Assembly (NCBI GenBank): GCA_902536005.1
Contig: CACAVT010000002.1
Location: 1 to 50,942, forward strand
Origin: an uncultured Pelagibacteraceae bacterium
GTDB lineage: Bacteria; Pseudomonadota; Alphaproteobacteria; Pelagibacterales; Pelagibacteraceae
Direction: 5' to 3'
Length of the DNA stretch: 50,942 nucleotides
The stretch's first letter is position 1, and every line of letters starts with the position of its first letter. A model generated the notes under the pieces. That model was not told the origin of the DNA, made no database searches, and was given only the letters and a program-made list of their open reading frames with translations. This document shows positions 40,337 through 50,478 of the stretch, in pieces. Made by a program: the position numbers and the translations under genes.

Positions 40337-41961
40337 TATAATTTACTTATTTCCCACTTTATTACCTGTTCTCTTTTATTATTTATACCTGAGATAAAAA
40401 TATTTTGATTTTCTTTATATGAATTTTTATTACCGAAATATAAACTATTATCAATATTAATATCGAAGTTATCACAACTAAATTTCCAACCTTCCTCATC
40501 TAATTCAATTAGTATTGATTTGTTATCTTGTGTTTTCATTACTTTTGAGTTTGGATCTAGATGAAATCTAATATCAAATTTAATTTCTTTATTTGGATTT
40601 TTTCTAAATAACTTGTCATAACCAATAAATTTCATTTGTTCTGGATAGAACTCAATTTCTCTCTCATAAATTGTTCCAAATTTAATTGAATATCCATCGT
40701 GTGTTCCTGATATTTTCCAAAAATTATTCTCAAAAATCACATTTTTTTTTGAAACTTTCAGCCCTCTATCAATAATCAAATTTTTCTGATGCTTGGTAAA
40801 ATTACAAGAAGAGTAATCCTCAATAGTTAAAGCAGAATGTAGAGAAGTACTTCTTGATAATTTATTAAATTTATTATTTTTATCTGAGCAATAACCAGCA
40901 TTTGAAATTAATTTTTTATCATTTGAAAATATTTCAAATGATAATGCACCTGCCTGATAGTCATTAGAAAAGGTCTTATTAGGACTAGAACCAATATCAG
41001 CAGCAAGAATAATTTTTTTATTCTTAAGTATTGCATAACCTCCTAGTTCATTAATTTGATTTTTAAAAGTGTAACCAAACCTTTTCAAATATTGATCAAA
41101 TTCGTTATTATCGGAAGAATAATTGCCATTAAAAAAAATATCGTGTTTTATATTTTGCCAAATGAAAGCGTAACTTGAGCCTAAATAGTAGATAGTTTCA
41201 TCAATATATTCAGGAATTAAACTTTGAGATTCCTTGAACCACTCTCTTATTATTATAAAATATTTTAAATAAAATATTAATTGTCTGATATTTCTTGATT
41301 TTGTAAAACCTTGATTATCGATTGAGGATTTAATTATGTTTTTTAATAAATTTAATCCGAAAGTAAGATATTGTCTCTCATTCTTATAAGCCAAGCCAGT
41401 CAAAATTATTGCAGCACAACCAATCATCTTATTTTCTACTTCTTTTGGGTTTTTTATTTCATTTAACAAGTGATTAGTTTGCTTCTGAATCATATGATCA
41501 AAAGTAGTTCTATATTCTTGATCACTATCTTCATACGTTAGTTGATGATTTGATAACCATGAAATAATTCTTTTTGCTGTTAAATCAAATTCCCAACTCT
41601 TTTTTTGATATTTGGTGTTATTTGAAATCCAGTTTTTTATAACTGTTTGTGTAGTTTTTTTGGAAGATTTTAAATCTAAGCTGAAAAACCAAAAAAAATT
41701 ATTTAATTTTTCATAATCTTTAGGATTTAAATTATTTTGCCAAATTGACTCAATAGCAAAATCTTCAATTTTATATTTTTTATTTTGATATTTAATTATA
41801 GATGAAAGTAAATGAGGACTAGGTTTGTATTCAAAACTATTTTCAAAAGTTTTTGATATTTTTTTTTCGTAAAAATTTGAATTTTGATAAATTGATTTAA
41901 AACTTTCTTTTATATTAAAATAAAATTGACCTAAAATGCCTAAGGAATTTGTATTAATCAT
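40336..41961 (-). CDS. Heparinase II/III-like domain protein
   Basis: GGYAILKNKKIILAADIGSSPNKTFSNDYQAGALSFEIFSNDKKLISNAGYC...RSTSLHSALTIEDYSSC. Confidence 0.85.
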   Translation of the reverse strand: MINTNSLGILGQFYFNIKESFKSIYQNSNFYEKKISKTFENSFEYKPSPHLLSSIIKYQNKKYKIEDFAIESIWQNNLNPKDYEKLNNFFWFFSLDLKSSKKTTQTVIKNWISNNTKYQKKSWEFDLTAKRIISWLSNHQLTYEDSDQEYRTTFDHMIQKQTNHLLNEIKNPKEVENKMIGCAAIILTGLAYKNERQYLTFGLNLLKNIIKSSIDNQGFTKSRNIRQLIFYLKYFIIIREWFKESQSLIPEYIDETIYYLGSSYAFIWQNIKHDIFFNGNYSSDNNEFDQYLKRFGYTFKNQINELGGYAILKNKKIILAADIGSSPNKTFSNDYQAGALSFEIFSNDKKLISNAGYCSDKNNKFNKLSRSTSLHSALTIEDYSSCNFTKHQKNLIIDRGLKVSKKNVIFENNFWKISGTHDGYSIKFGTIYEREIEFYPEQMKFIGYDKLFRKNPNKEIKFDIRFHLDPNSKVMKTQDNKSILIELDEEGWKFSCDNFDINIDNSLYFGNKNSYKENQNIFISGINNKREQVIKWEISKL

Positions 41962-41965
41962 TAAC

Positions 41966-42625
41966 TTATTTTAATTTTAATAAATTAATATTTTTCTTTA
42001 TATCTCCATCATTACTTTTGAAAACTGCAGTACCAGAAACCAGAATGTTGGCACCAGCATCAATTGCACTTTTGCAATTATCAAAATTTATTCCACCATC
42101 AATTTCTATGTCAAAATCTAGCTTTTTTTGTTCTTTTATTTTTTTTAGATCTTTAATTTTATCCAAAACTTCTGGCATAAATTTTTGACCTCCAAATCCA
42201 GGATTTACACTCATAATTAAAACTAAATGAATTTGATCTAATAGATCTAATATTAAATCAATTTTTGATTCAGGATTAAGCGAAACTCCAACTTTCTTAT
42301 TTTTTTCTTTTATCTTTTTAATTGAATTTTCTAAATTATCAGTTGCTTCGGGATGAATAGTAATTATATCTGCTCCCGCATCAGCGTAAGCATCTATATA
42401 TTTATGCACTGGTGAAATCATCAAATGAACATCAAATTTTAATGAACAGTGTTTTCGAAGGGCTTTAATTACAGGTGGTCCTATTGTTAAATTAGGAACA
42501 AAATGACCGTCCATCACATCCACATGAATCATATCAGCTCCACCTTCTTCAAGTCTTTTAATTTCTGAACCTAATTGACTAAAGTCAGCTGATAAAATTG
42601 ATGGTGAAATTTGTATATTTTTCAT
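41966..42625 (-). CDS. rpe: Ribulose-phosphate 3-epimerase
   Basis: ISPSILSADFSQLGSEIKRLEEGGADMIHVDVMDGHFVPNLTIGPPVI, MSVNPGFGGQKF. Confidence 0.99.
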   Translation of the reverse strand: MKNIQISPSILSADFSQLGSEIKRLEEGGADMIHVDVMDGHFVPNLTIGPPVIKALRKHCSLKFDVHLMISPVHKYIDAYADAGADIITIHPEATDNLENSIKKIKEKNKKVGVSLNPESKIDLILDLLDQIHLVLIMSVNPGFGGQKFMPEVLDKIKDLKKIKEQKKLDFDIEIDGGINFDNCKSAIDAGANILVSGTAVFKSNDGDIKKNINLLKLK

Positions 42626-42659
42626 TGATTGCTAGATTAACTAGTATCAATTTTAAAAA

Positions 42660-43010
42660 TTAAAATGAATTAAAAAATTGATAAATTTGTCTAGAAATTT
42701 CACTCTCCAAAGGAAATGACAACATTCCCATCACCGAATAGCCTAAGATCCAAGGCATTAGATAAAATCTAATCATGTAGAAAAACCAAGCAACATACAA
42801 GGGCACCAATGGCCCAATGATAAATGAGGGTGTTATTGGTTTAAATAATTTAATTAGAGGATTGGTGTATTTCACAAATACTCTCATGAAAAAGAATTGT
42901 GAGTCCTCTCTTTGAAAAATATTCATCGCTACTCTTCCAATTAGAGTCCACATGATAATTCCAAGTAAATAATCAATAAAATATATTAAAGGATGAAAAT
43001 TTGCCGACAT
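42660..43010 (-). CDS. Small membrane protein, possibly YggT-like
   Basis: Several hydrophobic segments; TNPLIKLFKPITPSF resembles YggT-family TNPLL.P.R..IP. Confidence 0.55.
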   Translation of the reverse strand: MSANFHPLIYFIDYLLGIIMWTLIGRVAMNIFQREDSQFFFMRVFVKYTNPLIKLFKPITPSFIIGPLVPLYVAWFFYMIRFYLMPWILGYSVMGMLSFPLESEISRQIYQFFNSF

Positions 43011-43042
43011 TCAAAATTTATATTGGAAAAAGTAGTGAAATA

Positions 43043-43068
43043 AAAGGGGCGAAATTAATCGCCCCTTT
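43043..43068 (-). terminator. Rho-independent terminator downstream of symporter gene
   Basis: Perfect 9-bp inverted repeat AAAGGGGCG-AAATTAAT-CGCCCCTTT just after the symporter stop codon. Confidence 0.85.
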
Positions 43069-43079
43069 AAAAGATTTAT

Positions 43080-44891
43080 TTAGTGTGATTTACCAAGAAT
43101 TGATTTACCACTTGGTACACGTACATCATCAACCATTTTTTGAGTAGCTTTATCTGGTTCTGCAGTCATTAAACTAACTACTACCATTAAAACTAAACTA
43201 ACAGCTGATCCGAAGATACCAAATGTTAACTGTGTAATTCCTAGGAATCCACTTCCACCAGTTCGTACCCACACTAAGTACCATGCACCGGCGATTAGAC
43301 CACCTAGCATGCCAGCAATCGCACCTTGTCTATTGGCTCTCTTCCACCATACACCAAGTACAAGTGGGAAGAACAATCCAGACATCGCAAAATCAAAAGC
43401 CCAGATAACCGAACCTAAGATTCCTTGAATCTCCATTGCTGCAATAGTTGCTCCAGCAAAACCAATTATTACAAGTAATACCCTTGCAACAAGTAGTCGT
43501 TTTGCAGTTTCCGCTTTTGGATCAATGATCTTATAGTAAACATCATGTGATATAGCGTTTGCAATTGCTAGAATCAAACCATCGGCAGTAGACATGGCAG
43601 CTGCCATACCTCCTGCAGCAACTAGACCTGAAATTACGTAAGGTAATCCAGCTATCTCTGGTGTTGCTAATACAACGGCTTTACCACCCATGAAGAACTC
43701 ATTTAATTCAAGAGTTCCATTTCCGTTAAAGTCGCTGATAAACATTAGGTTTGCTTGGTTCCAGTTTTGGTACCAATCTATCGCTTCCACTTCTGCAAAT
43801 GTCTTACCGATAATACCTGTTGGTAAATTCGGGTCGATCAATGATAACTTAGATAATGTAGCTAACATTGGAGCAGAAGAATAAAGTAGGAAGATAAAGA
43901 ATAGTGACCAACCTACTGATTTTCTAGCTGCTTTTACACTTGGAGTAGTAAAGTATCTCATCATCACGTGCGGTAATGAAGCTGTTCCCATCATCATCGC
44001 TAATGCTAATGAAATAAATGCCCAAGGTGTAGCGTTCACTGCAGAGTGAGCTTTAGTTATTCCTGCTAAGCCTTTAGGTACTGATTTTAGATCAGCAGCT
44101 GCGTTTTTAACAAAACCAAACTGTTGTTCTAATTCACCAATTCTAGCAACCTCGTCAGCTAACATAAAGTGAGGGAAGAAACCCGCACCCATTTTGTTAC
44201 TGATCCAGAATACTGGAAGTAGGTAAGCTATAATTAGTACAATATATTGTGCAACCTGTGTCCAAGTTACCCCTCTCATACCACCTAACATTGAACATAA
44301 TAAAATACTTATTAGTCCAACATAAACTGCGTATTGGAATGGGATATCAAGTGCAACAGATGCAATAGTACCCGTAGCGTTAATTTGTGCAGTCACATAA
44401 GTAAATGAAGCAACAGTTAAAACTACAACTGCGCTAAATCTAGCTAAATTACCACCGTATCTAGTACCTATAAAATCTGGAACTGTATAACAGCCAAATT
44501 TTCTTAAGTATGGTGCTAACAAAGATGCAACAAGCACGTAACCACCAGTCCAACCTACAAGTAGAGCCATATAGCCGTAACCTTTAAAGTAAATACCACC
44601 CGCCATCGCAACGAATGAAGCACCAGACATCCAGTCTGCTGCAGTCGCCATTCCGTTGAAGACTGTTGGTACCTGCCTACCAGCTACGTAATATGCATCT
44701 GCTTGGGCTGTTCTTGATAGCCAACCGATTAATGCATAGATGAATACAGTAAATGCAACGAAAGCGATACCGATCGCTTTAGCTGTCATACCCATCTGTT
44801 CAGCAATTGCCATGATGATTATGAAACCTATAAATCCTCCAGTATAGATTCCATAAACCTTTGGCAAATTATCTATGAAATTACCTTTCAT
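43080..44891 (-). CDS. Sodium:solute symporter (ActP-like, acetate/monocarboxylate type)
   Basis: Multi-TM SSS protein; YYVAGRQVPTVFNGMATAADWMSGASFVAMAGGIYFKGY, LPHVMMRYFTTPSVKAARKSVGW. Confidence 0.95.
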   Translation of the reverse strand: MKGNFIDNLPKVYGIYTGGFIGFIIIMAIAEQMGMTAKAIGIAFVAFTVFIYALIGWLSRTAQADAYYVAGRQVPTVFNGMATAADWMSGASFVAMAGGIYFKGYGYMALLVGWTGGYVLVASLLAPYLRKFGCYTVPDFIGTRYGGNLARFSAVVVLTVASFTYVTAQINATGTIASVALDIPFQYAVYVGLISILLCSMLGGMRGVTWTQVAQYIVLIIAYLLPVFWISNKMGAGFFPHFMLADEVARIGELEQQFGFVKNAAADLKSVPKGLAGITKAHSAVNATPWAFISLALAMMMGTASLPHVMMRYFTTPSVKAARKSVGWSLFFIFLLYSSAPMLATLSKLSLIDPNLPTGIIGKTFAEVEAIDWYQNWNQANLMFISDFNGNGTLELNEFFMGGKAVVLATPEIAGLPYVISGLVAAGGMAAAMSTADGLILAIANAISHDVYYKIIDPKAETAKRLLVARVLLVIIGFAGATIAAMEIQGILGSVIWAFDFAMSGLFFPLVLGVWWKRANRQGAIAGMLGGLIAGAWYLVWVRTGGSGFLGITQLTFGIFGSAVSLVLMVVVSLMTAEPDKATQKMVDDVRVPSGKSILGKSH

Positions 44892-45151
44892 TATTCGTCC
44901 TCTCTTTCGCTAAAGCCGAACTCTTCATCGATTTTTTCTTGTCTGTTCGCAAACCAGAAAATTAGGATTACGAAAGCACCAAGAGATCCCTGACACGTAA
45001 ACCAATATGTCCATGGATAACCGAAAGGTCCTGTGACCTTGTTCATTTCAGCTCCAAAGAGAAAGATGCCAATTGAGAAAACAAACCAGATTGCTAATGT
45101 TATAAATAACAATCCCCTGGTTTTTTCCCAGTGTTTTTGTTGATTTGACAT
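44891..45151 (-). CDS. DUF4212 family small symporter-associated membrane protein
   Basis: HWEKTRGLLFITLAIWFVFSIGIFLFGAEMN...GYPWTYWFTCQGSLGAFVILIFWFANRQEKID; directly upstream of SSS gene. Confidence 0.93.
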   Translation of the reverse strand: MSNQQKHWEKTRGLLFITLAIWFVFSIGIFLFGAEMNKVTGPFGYPWTYWFTCQGSLGAFVILIFWFANRQEKIDEEFGFSEREDE

Positions 45152-45286
45152 TTATACCTCTCTTTTTAGTTATAACTGGGTAAAACCATAACCATTATGA
45201 GAGCTTTGAAAACCCTAAAAATTGATCATATTAGGTACTTATTTACTTACTTTTTTAAGATATAATTGGCGCACTTACAAATTTAC

Positions 45287-45910
45287 ATGGGAAAATATAA
45301 ATTAACTTGGAGAGACATTAAACTTGAGGATTTTAAAACATATTTATTCGCCATGTTTAAGGCGTTTATTCCAAAGAAAAAAATAAAAACTTTAGATGAA
45401 CTAGAACTATTTATTCAAACAAAATCTGCATGGGCCACTCAAGTTACTTTATATAATTATTTAAAAACTAGAATGGGAACAAGATACGTTCTTCATTTTG
45501 ATAATGATGAATTTATGTCATCAGTAAATCTTGCTAAATGGAATATTTATTCAGTTGCGTTACAAGATTTAACTTTTTTTGCTTTTTCATATTTAAAAGT
45601 TAATTTCAATTATCAGGATATTCATAAAGCAAACGAAATTTTCAACAAAATTTTGGATGACGAAATTTCTAATAAGATGCCGTTAGATATTATTGATGAA
45701 GCTAGGAAAAGTTTTGATGAAAGATTGGATAAAATAAATTGGGATGTTTATTATCAAGACTTACCTTTTAATCCTAGTGCACTCTCTTTATATAAATGGG
45801 CTCCGATTGCAGATGAATTAAAAACTTTAGATCGAAAGATAGTTTTAAATTCGATGATTTTAAAATGGGATGTTGTTAAACAAGAGTTTAAAGATTTAAT
45901 TCAGTTTTAA
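45287..45910 (+). CDS. Conserved-looking protein of unknown function (ATG at 45287; tracked TTG at 45266)
   Basis: Long uninterrupted ORF between acs and symporter operon; no family recognised. Confidence 0.75.
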   Translation: MGKYKLTWRDIKLEDFKTYLFAMFKAFIPKKKIKTLDELELFIQTKSAWATQVTLYNYLKTRMGTRYVLHFDNDEFMSSVNLAKWNIYSVALQDLTFFAFSYLKVNFNYQDIHKANEIFNKILDDEISNKMPLDIIDEARKSFDERLDKINWDVYYQDLPFNPSALSLYKWAPIADELKTLDRKIVLNSMILKWDVVKQEFKDLIQF

Positions 45911-48003
45911 ATATTTTTTCTATTTTCAACCAAACTATCAACAACACTTGGATCTGCCAGAGTAGTTGTGTCTCCTAATTGACCATGTTCATTAGCAGCA
46001 ATCTTTCTTAGAATTCTTCTCATTATTTTTCCTGATCTTGTTTTAGGAAGACCTGGAGTAAAATGAATTAGATCTGGGGTTGCAAGAGGTCCGATTTGTT
46101 TTCTAACCCAAAGTTTAAGATCTCTTTCAAGTTCGCCTGTTTCATTTTCTCCTGCATTCAAGGTTACATAACAATACAACCCATTACCTTTAATATCATG
46201 AGGATAACCAACTACAGCAGCTTCAGCTACTTTTGGATGAGCAACGAATGCACTTTCAATTTCAGCAGTTCCTAGGTTGTGTCCTGAAACAATAATTACA
46301 TCATCCACTCTACCAGTAATCCAGTAATAACCATCTTTATCTCTTCTACAACCATCACCGGTAAAATATTTTCCGTTAAATTGTGAAAAATATGTATCAA
46401 TAAATCTTTGATGATCTCCGTACACGGTTCTCATTTGGCCAGGCCAGGATTGAGCTATACAAAGTCTTCCTTCACCTGCTCCTTTAATCTCTTTACCGTT
46501 TTTATCAACAAGCACGGGTTTAATTCCATAGAAAGGTTTTGTTGCAGATCCAGGTTTAAGTGGAATAGCTCCCGTTTGTGGAGCGATCATTATTCCTCCA
46601 GTTTCTGTCTGCCACCATGTATCTACAATTGGGCATTTAGAATTACCCACAGTTTTATAATACCACATCCAAGCTTCCGGATTTATTGGTTCTCCTACAG
46701 TTCCTAAAAGTTTAAGTGATTTTCTAGATGTTTTTTTAACCGGTTTATCTCCCTCACGCATTAAAGCTCTAATTGCAGTTGGTGCGGTATAAAAAGTATT
46801 CACTTTATATTTGTCAACTATTTGCCACCACCTTGAACTATCAGGATAATTTGGAATTCCTTCAAACATTATAGTTGTTGCACCATTCGAAAGTGGTCCA
46901 TAAATAATGTAACTATGTCCAGTTACCCAACCAATATCAGCAGTGCACCAATAAATATCTTTTGGTTTATAGTTAAAAATATATTGATGTGTCATTGATG
47001 CATAAACCATATAACCGCCAGTAGTATGAAGAACTCCTTTAGGTTTACCTGTTGAACCCGAAGTATATAAAATAAATAAAGGATCTTCAGCGTTCATTTC
47101 TTCAGGTTCACAATGATTTGGAACGTCTTTAATTAAATCATGAAACCAAACATCTCTATTTTGATCCCAGTTTATGTAATTTCCTGTTCGTTTTACAACA
47201 ATGCATTTCTTAACATTTGGGCAACTCATTAAAGCTTCATCGACTGTATATTTCAGTGGAATAGTTTTTCCACCTCGCACTCCTTCATCTGCAGTAATGA
47301 TGTATTCAGATTCACAATCATTTACTCTTCCCGAAATAGAATCTGCCGAAAAACCTCCAAAAATAATTGAATGAACTGCACCAATTCTTACACAGGCCAG
47401 CATTAAAATTGCTAACTCTGGTATCATAGTTAAATAAATTGTTACACGGTCACCTTTTTTAATTCCTAATTTTTTTAAACCATTTGCAGCTTTAGAAACT
47501 TTTTGGTGAAGTTGTTTATAAGATATTTTTTGACTATCTTTTGGATCATCACCCACCCAAATAATAGCGGTTTTATCTTTTTTATCTTTTAAGTGTCTAT
47601 CAATACAATTTGCTGAAGCATTTAAAGTACCATCTTCAAACCATTTAATTTTTACTTCTTTTGTACTGTATTTTACGTCCTTAATTTTTTTATAAGGTTT
47701 TATCCATGTAATTCTTTTTCCTTCTTTTCTCCAAAATTCATCATTACTCTTTATAGATTGAGAATATTTTTGCTGGTATTTACTTTTGTTTGCCAAGCTA
47801 CTTTTAACCCATTCTGGTTTTGTTTTAATAACAACTTCAGGAGGTGTATTTCCGTTTTCCTTTTTTGCTTTAATTCTTTTTTTTGCTTTTTTAGAAGATC
47901 TTTTTCTAACTTTAGATTTTCTCTTCACTTTTTTTGAAGTTTTTTTTCTAACTTTAGACTTTTTTTTTCTTACCTTGCTTTTCTTCTTCTTTTTTTTTGG
48001 CAT
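45907..48003 (-). CDS. acs: Acetyl-CoA synthetase with Lys/Arg-rich N-terminal extension
   Basis: [107 protein letters not shown]. Confidence 0.98.
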   Translation of the reverse strand: MPKKKKKKSKVRKKKSKVRKKTSKKVKRKSKVRKRSSKKAKKRIKAKKENGNTPPEVVIKTKPEWVKSSLANKSKYQQKYSQSIKSNDEFWRKEGKRITWIKPYKKIKDVKYSTKEVKIKWFEDGTLNASANCIDRHLKDKKDKTAIIWVGDDPKDSQKISYKQLHQKVSKAANGLKKLGIKKGDRVTIYLTMIPELAILMLACVRIGAVHSIIFGGFSADSISGRVNDCESEYIITADEGVRGGKTIPLKYTVDEALMSCPNVKKCIVVKRTGNYINWDQNRDVWFHDLIKDVPNHCEPEEMNAEDPLFILYTSGSTGKPKGVLHTTGGYMVYASMTHQYIFNYKPKDIYWCTADIGWVTGHSYIIYGPLSNGATTIMFEGIPNYPDSSRWWQIVDKYKVNTFYTAPTAIRALMREGDKPVKKTSRKSLKLLGTVGEPINPEAWMWYYKTVGNSKCPIVDTWWQTETGGIMIAPQTGAIPLKPGSATKPFYGIKPVLVDKNGKEIKGAGEGRLCIAQSWPGQMRTVYGDHQRFIDTYFSQFNGKYFTGDGCRRDKDGYYWITGRVDDVIIVSGHNLGTAEIESAFVAHPKVAEAAVVGYPHDIKGNGLYCYVTLNAGENETGELERDLKLWVRKQIGPLATPDLIHFTPGLPKTRSGKIMRRILRKIAANEHGQLGDTTTLADPSVVDSLVENRKNI

Positions 48004-48018
48004 AGGACAATTTTTTTT

Positions 48019-48432
48019 TTAAATTTTACTCATGTTATTTATAATTTTCCAGCTTTTATAATCAACTGGCATTACAGAAAGCCTACTTTGCTTTATCAGA
48101 GCTAAATGGCTTAAATCCTTATTTTTTTTAATACTTTCGAGCGTTATAGGTTTTGAAAATTTAGACTTAAATTGAACAGTAACGGCAACAAATCTCCCTG
48201 TTTTGTCTGTTTTATCTACATACGATTCTTTAACAACTTTTACTATTCCAACTATCTCTTTTCCTATGTTTGAATGATAAAAAAAACAAAGATCCCCTTT
48301 ACTCATACTTTTTAAATTTTTTGCAGCTTGATAATTTCTGACACCATCCCAAGTTGCACCTTTAATTCCAGCTTTTTTTTGTTGGTCAATTGACCAAACA
48401 TCTGGTTCAGATTTCATCAACCAATATTTCAT
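48019..48432 (-). CDS. EVE-domain protein
   Basis: YWLMKSEPDVWSIDQQKKAG...WDGVRNYQAAKNLKSMSKGDLCFFYHSN. Confidence 0.96.
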   Translation of the reverse strand: MKYWLMKSEPDVWSIDQQKKAGIKGATWDGVRNYQAAKNLKSMSKGDLCFFYHSNIGKEIVGIVKVVKESYVDKTDKTGRFVAVTVQFKSKFSKPITLESIKKNKDLSHLALIKQSRLSVMPVDYKSWKIINNMSKI

Positions 48433-49505
48433 TACAATTGAACTCCGGCACCTTTGAGAAAAGCTGCATCTTCATCTAAAGGCCATCTAGGTTTTGCTGG
48501 ATAATCCAAATCATCAAATTGATTTATTTTAAATTTCTGCAAACCTACCATTGCAATCATTGCTGCATTATCTCCACAAAACTCTATAGGTGGAAAAATA
48601 CTTTTATAATTATTTTCTTCACATAGATTAATTAACATAGACCTAATTTTTTTATTTGCTGCAACTCCTCCAGCAACAACGAAAATTTTTTCTTTTAATT
48701 CATTTATTTTTTCAAATTCTGTAAAAGCAATCTTTGTTTTTTTATATAGAATTTCCTCAATTGTTTTTTGAAAACATGCTGCAAGATCATATTTATCTTG
48801 TTCTGATTTAATTGTTTTACTTATCTTCAACACAGCAGTTTTTAGACCTGCAAAAGAAAGATTGCATCCTCCTTTGCTGAAAATTGGTTTTGGTAAATCA
48901 TATTTTTCTGGATCACCTTTTTTAGCTAAAATTTCTATTTGAGGTCCTCCTGGAAATTCTATTCCTAAAAGCTTTGCCGTTTTGTCAAACGCCTCACCTA
49001 ATGCATCATCAATAGTTGTTCCTAATCTTTTATATTTACCAAGGTTCTGAACACTTAAATATTGTGAGTGCCCACCTGAAATTAAAAGAAGTAAATATGG
49101 ATAATTTAAATTTGTATTTAGTTTTGGACTTAATGCATGTCCCTCTAAATGATTAACAGCAATAAAAGGTTTATTCATTGCTGTTGCGAAAGCTTTACCA
49201 AAACTTAACCCAACTGATAAACAAACAATTAATCCAGGACCAGCGGTAGAAGCAACCGCATCTATTTCTTCAATTTTTCTTCCACTTTCATCAATAGCTT
49301 TTTTGACAATCCAATCAATTTTTTCAATGTGTGAACGTGCTGCTAGTTCAGGAACTACACCACCAAACTTCCTATGAACCTCCACTTGGCTAGAAACAAT
49401 GTTGGATAAAACTACAGGGAATCCGTCTTCATTTTCAGTTATTAAAGAAGCTGCTGTTTCATCACAACTAGACTCTATTCCAAGAATTAAGGGTTTTTTG
49501 CTCAT
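48432..49505 (-). CDS. tsaD: tRNA N6-threonylcarbamoyladenosine synthase subunit TsaD
   Basis: LGIESSCDETAASL, VNHLEGHALSP, LLISGGHSQYL, GDNAAMIAMVG. Confidence 0.99.
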   Translation of the reverse strand: MSKKPLILGIESSCDETAASLITENEDGFPVVLSNIVSSQVEVHRKFGGVVPELAARSHIEKIDWIVKKAIDESGRKIEEIDAVASTAGPGLIVCLSVGLSFGKAFATAMNKPFIAVNHLEGHALSPKLNTNLNYPYLLLLISGGHSQYLSVQNLGKYKRLGTTIDDALGEAFDKTAKLLGIEFPGGPQIEILAKKGDPEKYDLPKPIFSKGGCNLSFAGLKTAVLKISKTIKSEQDKYDLAACFQKTIEEILYKKTKIAFTEFEKINELKEKIFVVAGGVAANKKIRSMLINLCEENNYKSIFPPIEFCGDNAAMIAMVGLQKFKINQFDDLDYPAKPRWPLDEDAAFLKGAGVQL

Positions 49506-49559
49506 TCAAATAGTTTTTAATAATTGTACAATCTTTATACAAGTATGAAATAATTTTTT

Positions 49560-50477
49560 ATGAGAAAAAAAATAATAATTGGATCTAGGGGTAGCAAGCT
49601 TGCCTTACTTTATGCTCAACAAGCTAAAGATAAGATTATTGAAAATACCGACCTTGTTAATGAAGATATTTTAATTAAATCAATTACAACTAAAGGCGAC
49701 GAAGTACAGGATATAAGATTATCTGAGCTAGGTGGCAAAGGTTTGTTTTCTAGTAATATTGAAAAAGAACTTCAGTTAAAAAATATTGATATTGCAATCC
49801 ATGCATTGAAAGACATGCCTGCTAATGAGACAGAAGGATTAAGGACAGATTCTTTTCTTAAAAGAAATGACCCTAGAGAGATTTTAATTACAAAGAACAA
49901 AAAAAAACTTAAAGACTTAGATCAAAAGTCAATTGTTGGTACCTCATCATACAGAAGAGAATTTCAAATAAAAAAAATTAGACAAGATTTGAACTGTAAG
50001 CTAATTAGAGGAAATGTAGATACTAGAATTAGAAAATTGAATGAAGGGATGTATGATGCAATTATTTTATCTTATGCTGGTATCAAATTTTTAAAATTTG
50101 AAAATGAAATCTCAGAAATTTTTTCAGCTGAAGAAATAATCCCTAGTGCAGGACAAGGTGTAATTGCTCTTCAGTGCAGGGAGAATGATGATGAGACAAT
50201 TTCTATTTTAAACAAAATTAATCATGAGGAAACACATAAAAGAGCTCACCTTGAGAGAAATATTTTAAAAGTTTTAGATGGAGATTGTGAAACAGCAATT
50301 GGTGCTCATTCGGTGGTTGATGGAGATAAGATTAGAGTGGAGGCTGAACTTTTTTCTTTAGATGGTAAACAAAGGTTTTATGAAAAAAAAGTTGGTAATT
50401 TGAATGAATTTAAGGAACTAGGTAAAGAAGTTGGAATACTTTTAAAAACAAAATCAAATAATTCATATAAAAGATAG
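49560..50477 (+). CDS. hemC: Porphobilinogen deaminase
   Basis: IIGSRGSKLALLYAQQAK, ELGGKGLFSSNIEKEL, DIAIHALKDMPA, DGDCETAIGAHS. Confidence 0.98.
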   Translation: MRKKIIIGSRGSKLALLYAQQAKDKIIENTDLVNEDILIKSITTKGDEVQDIRLSELGGKGLFSSNIEKELQLKNIDIAIHALKDMPANETEGLRTDSFLKRNDPREILITKNKKKLKDLDQKSIVGTSSYRREFQIKKIRQDLNCKLIRGNVDTRIRKLNEGMYDAIILSYAGIKFLKFENEISEIFSAEEIIPSAGQGVIALQCRENDDETISILNKINHEETHKRAHLERNILKVLDGDCETAIGAHSVVDGDKIRVEAELFSLDGKQRFYEKKVGNLNEFKELGKEVGILLKTKSNNSYKR

Positions 50478-50478
50478 T

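Noticed and set aside
46408-46707. 99-aa plus-strand ORF
   Set aside because: Antisense to acs; no support.
47786-48022. 78-aa Phe/Leu-rich hydrophobic plus-strand ORF
   Set aside because: Reverse complement of the Lys/Arg-rich Acs tail; composition artefact rather than a membrane peptide.
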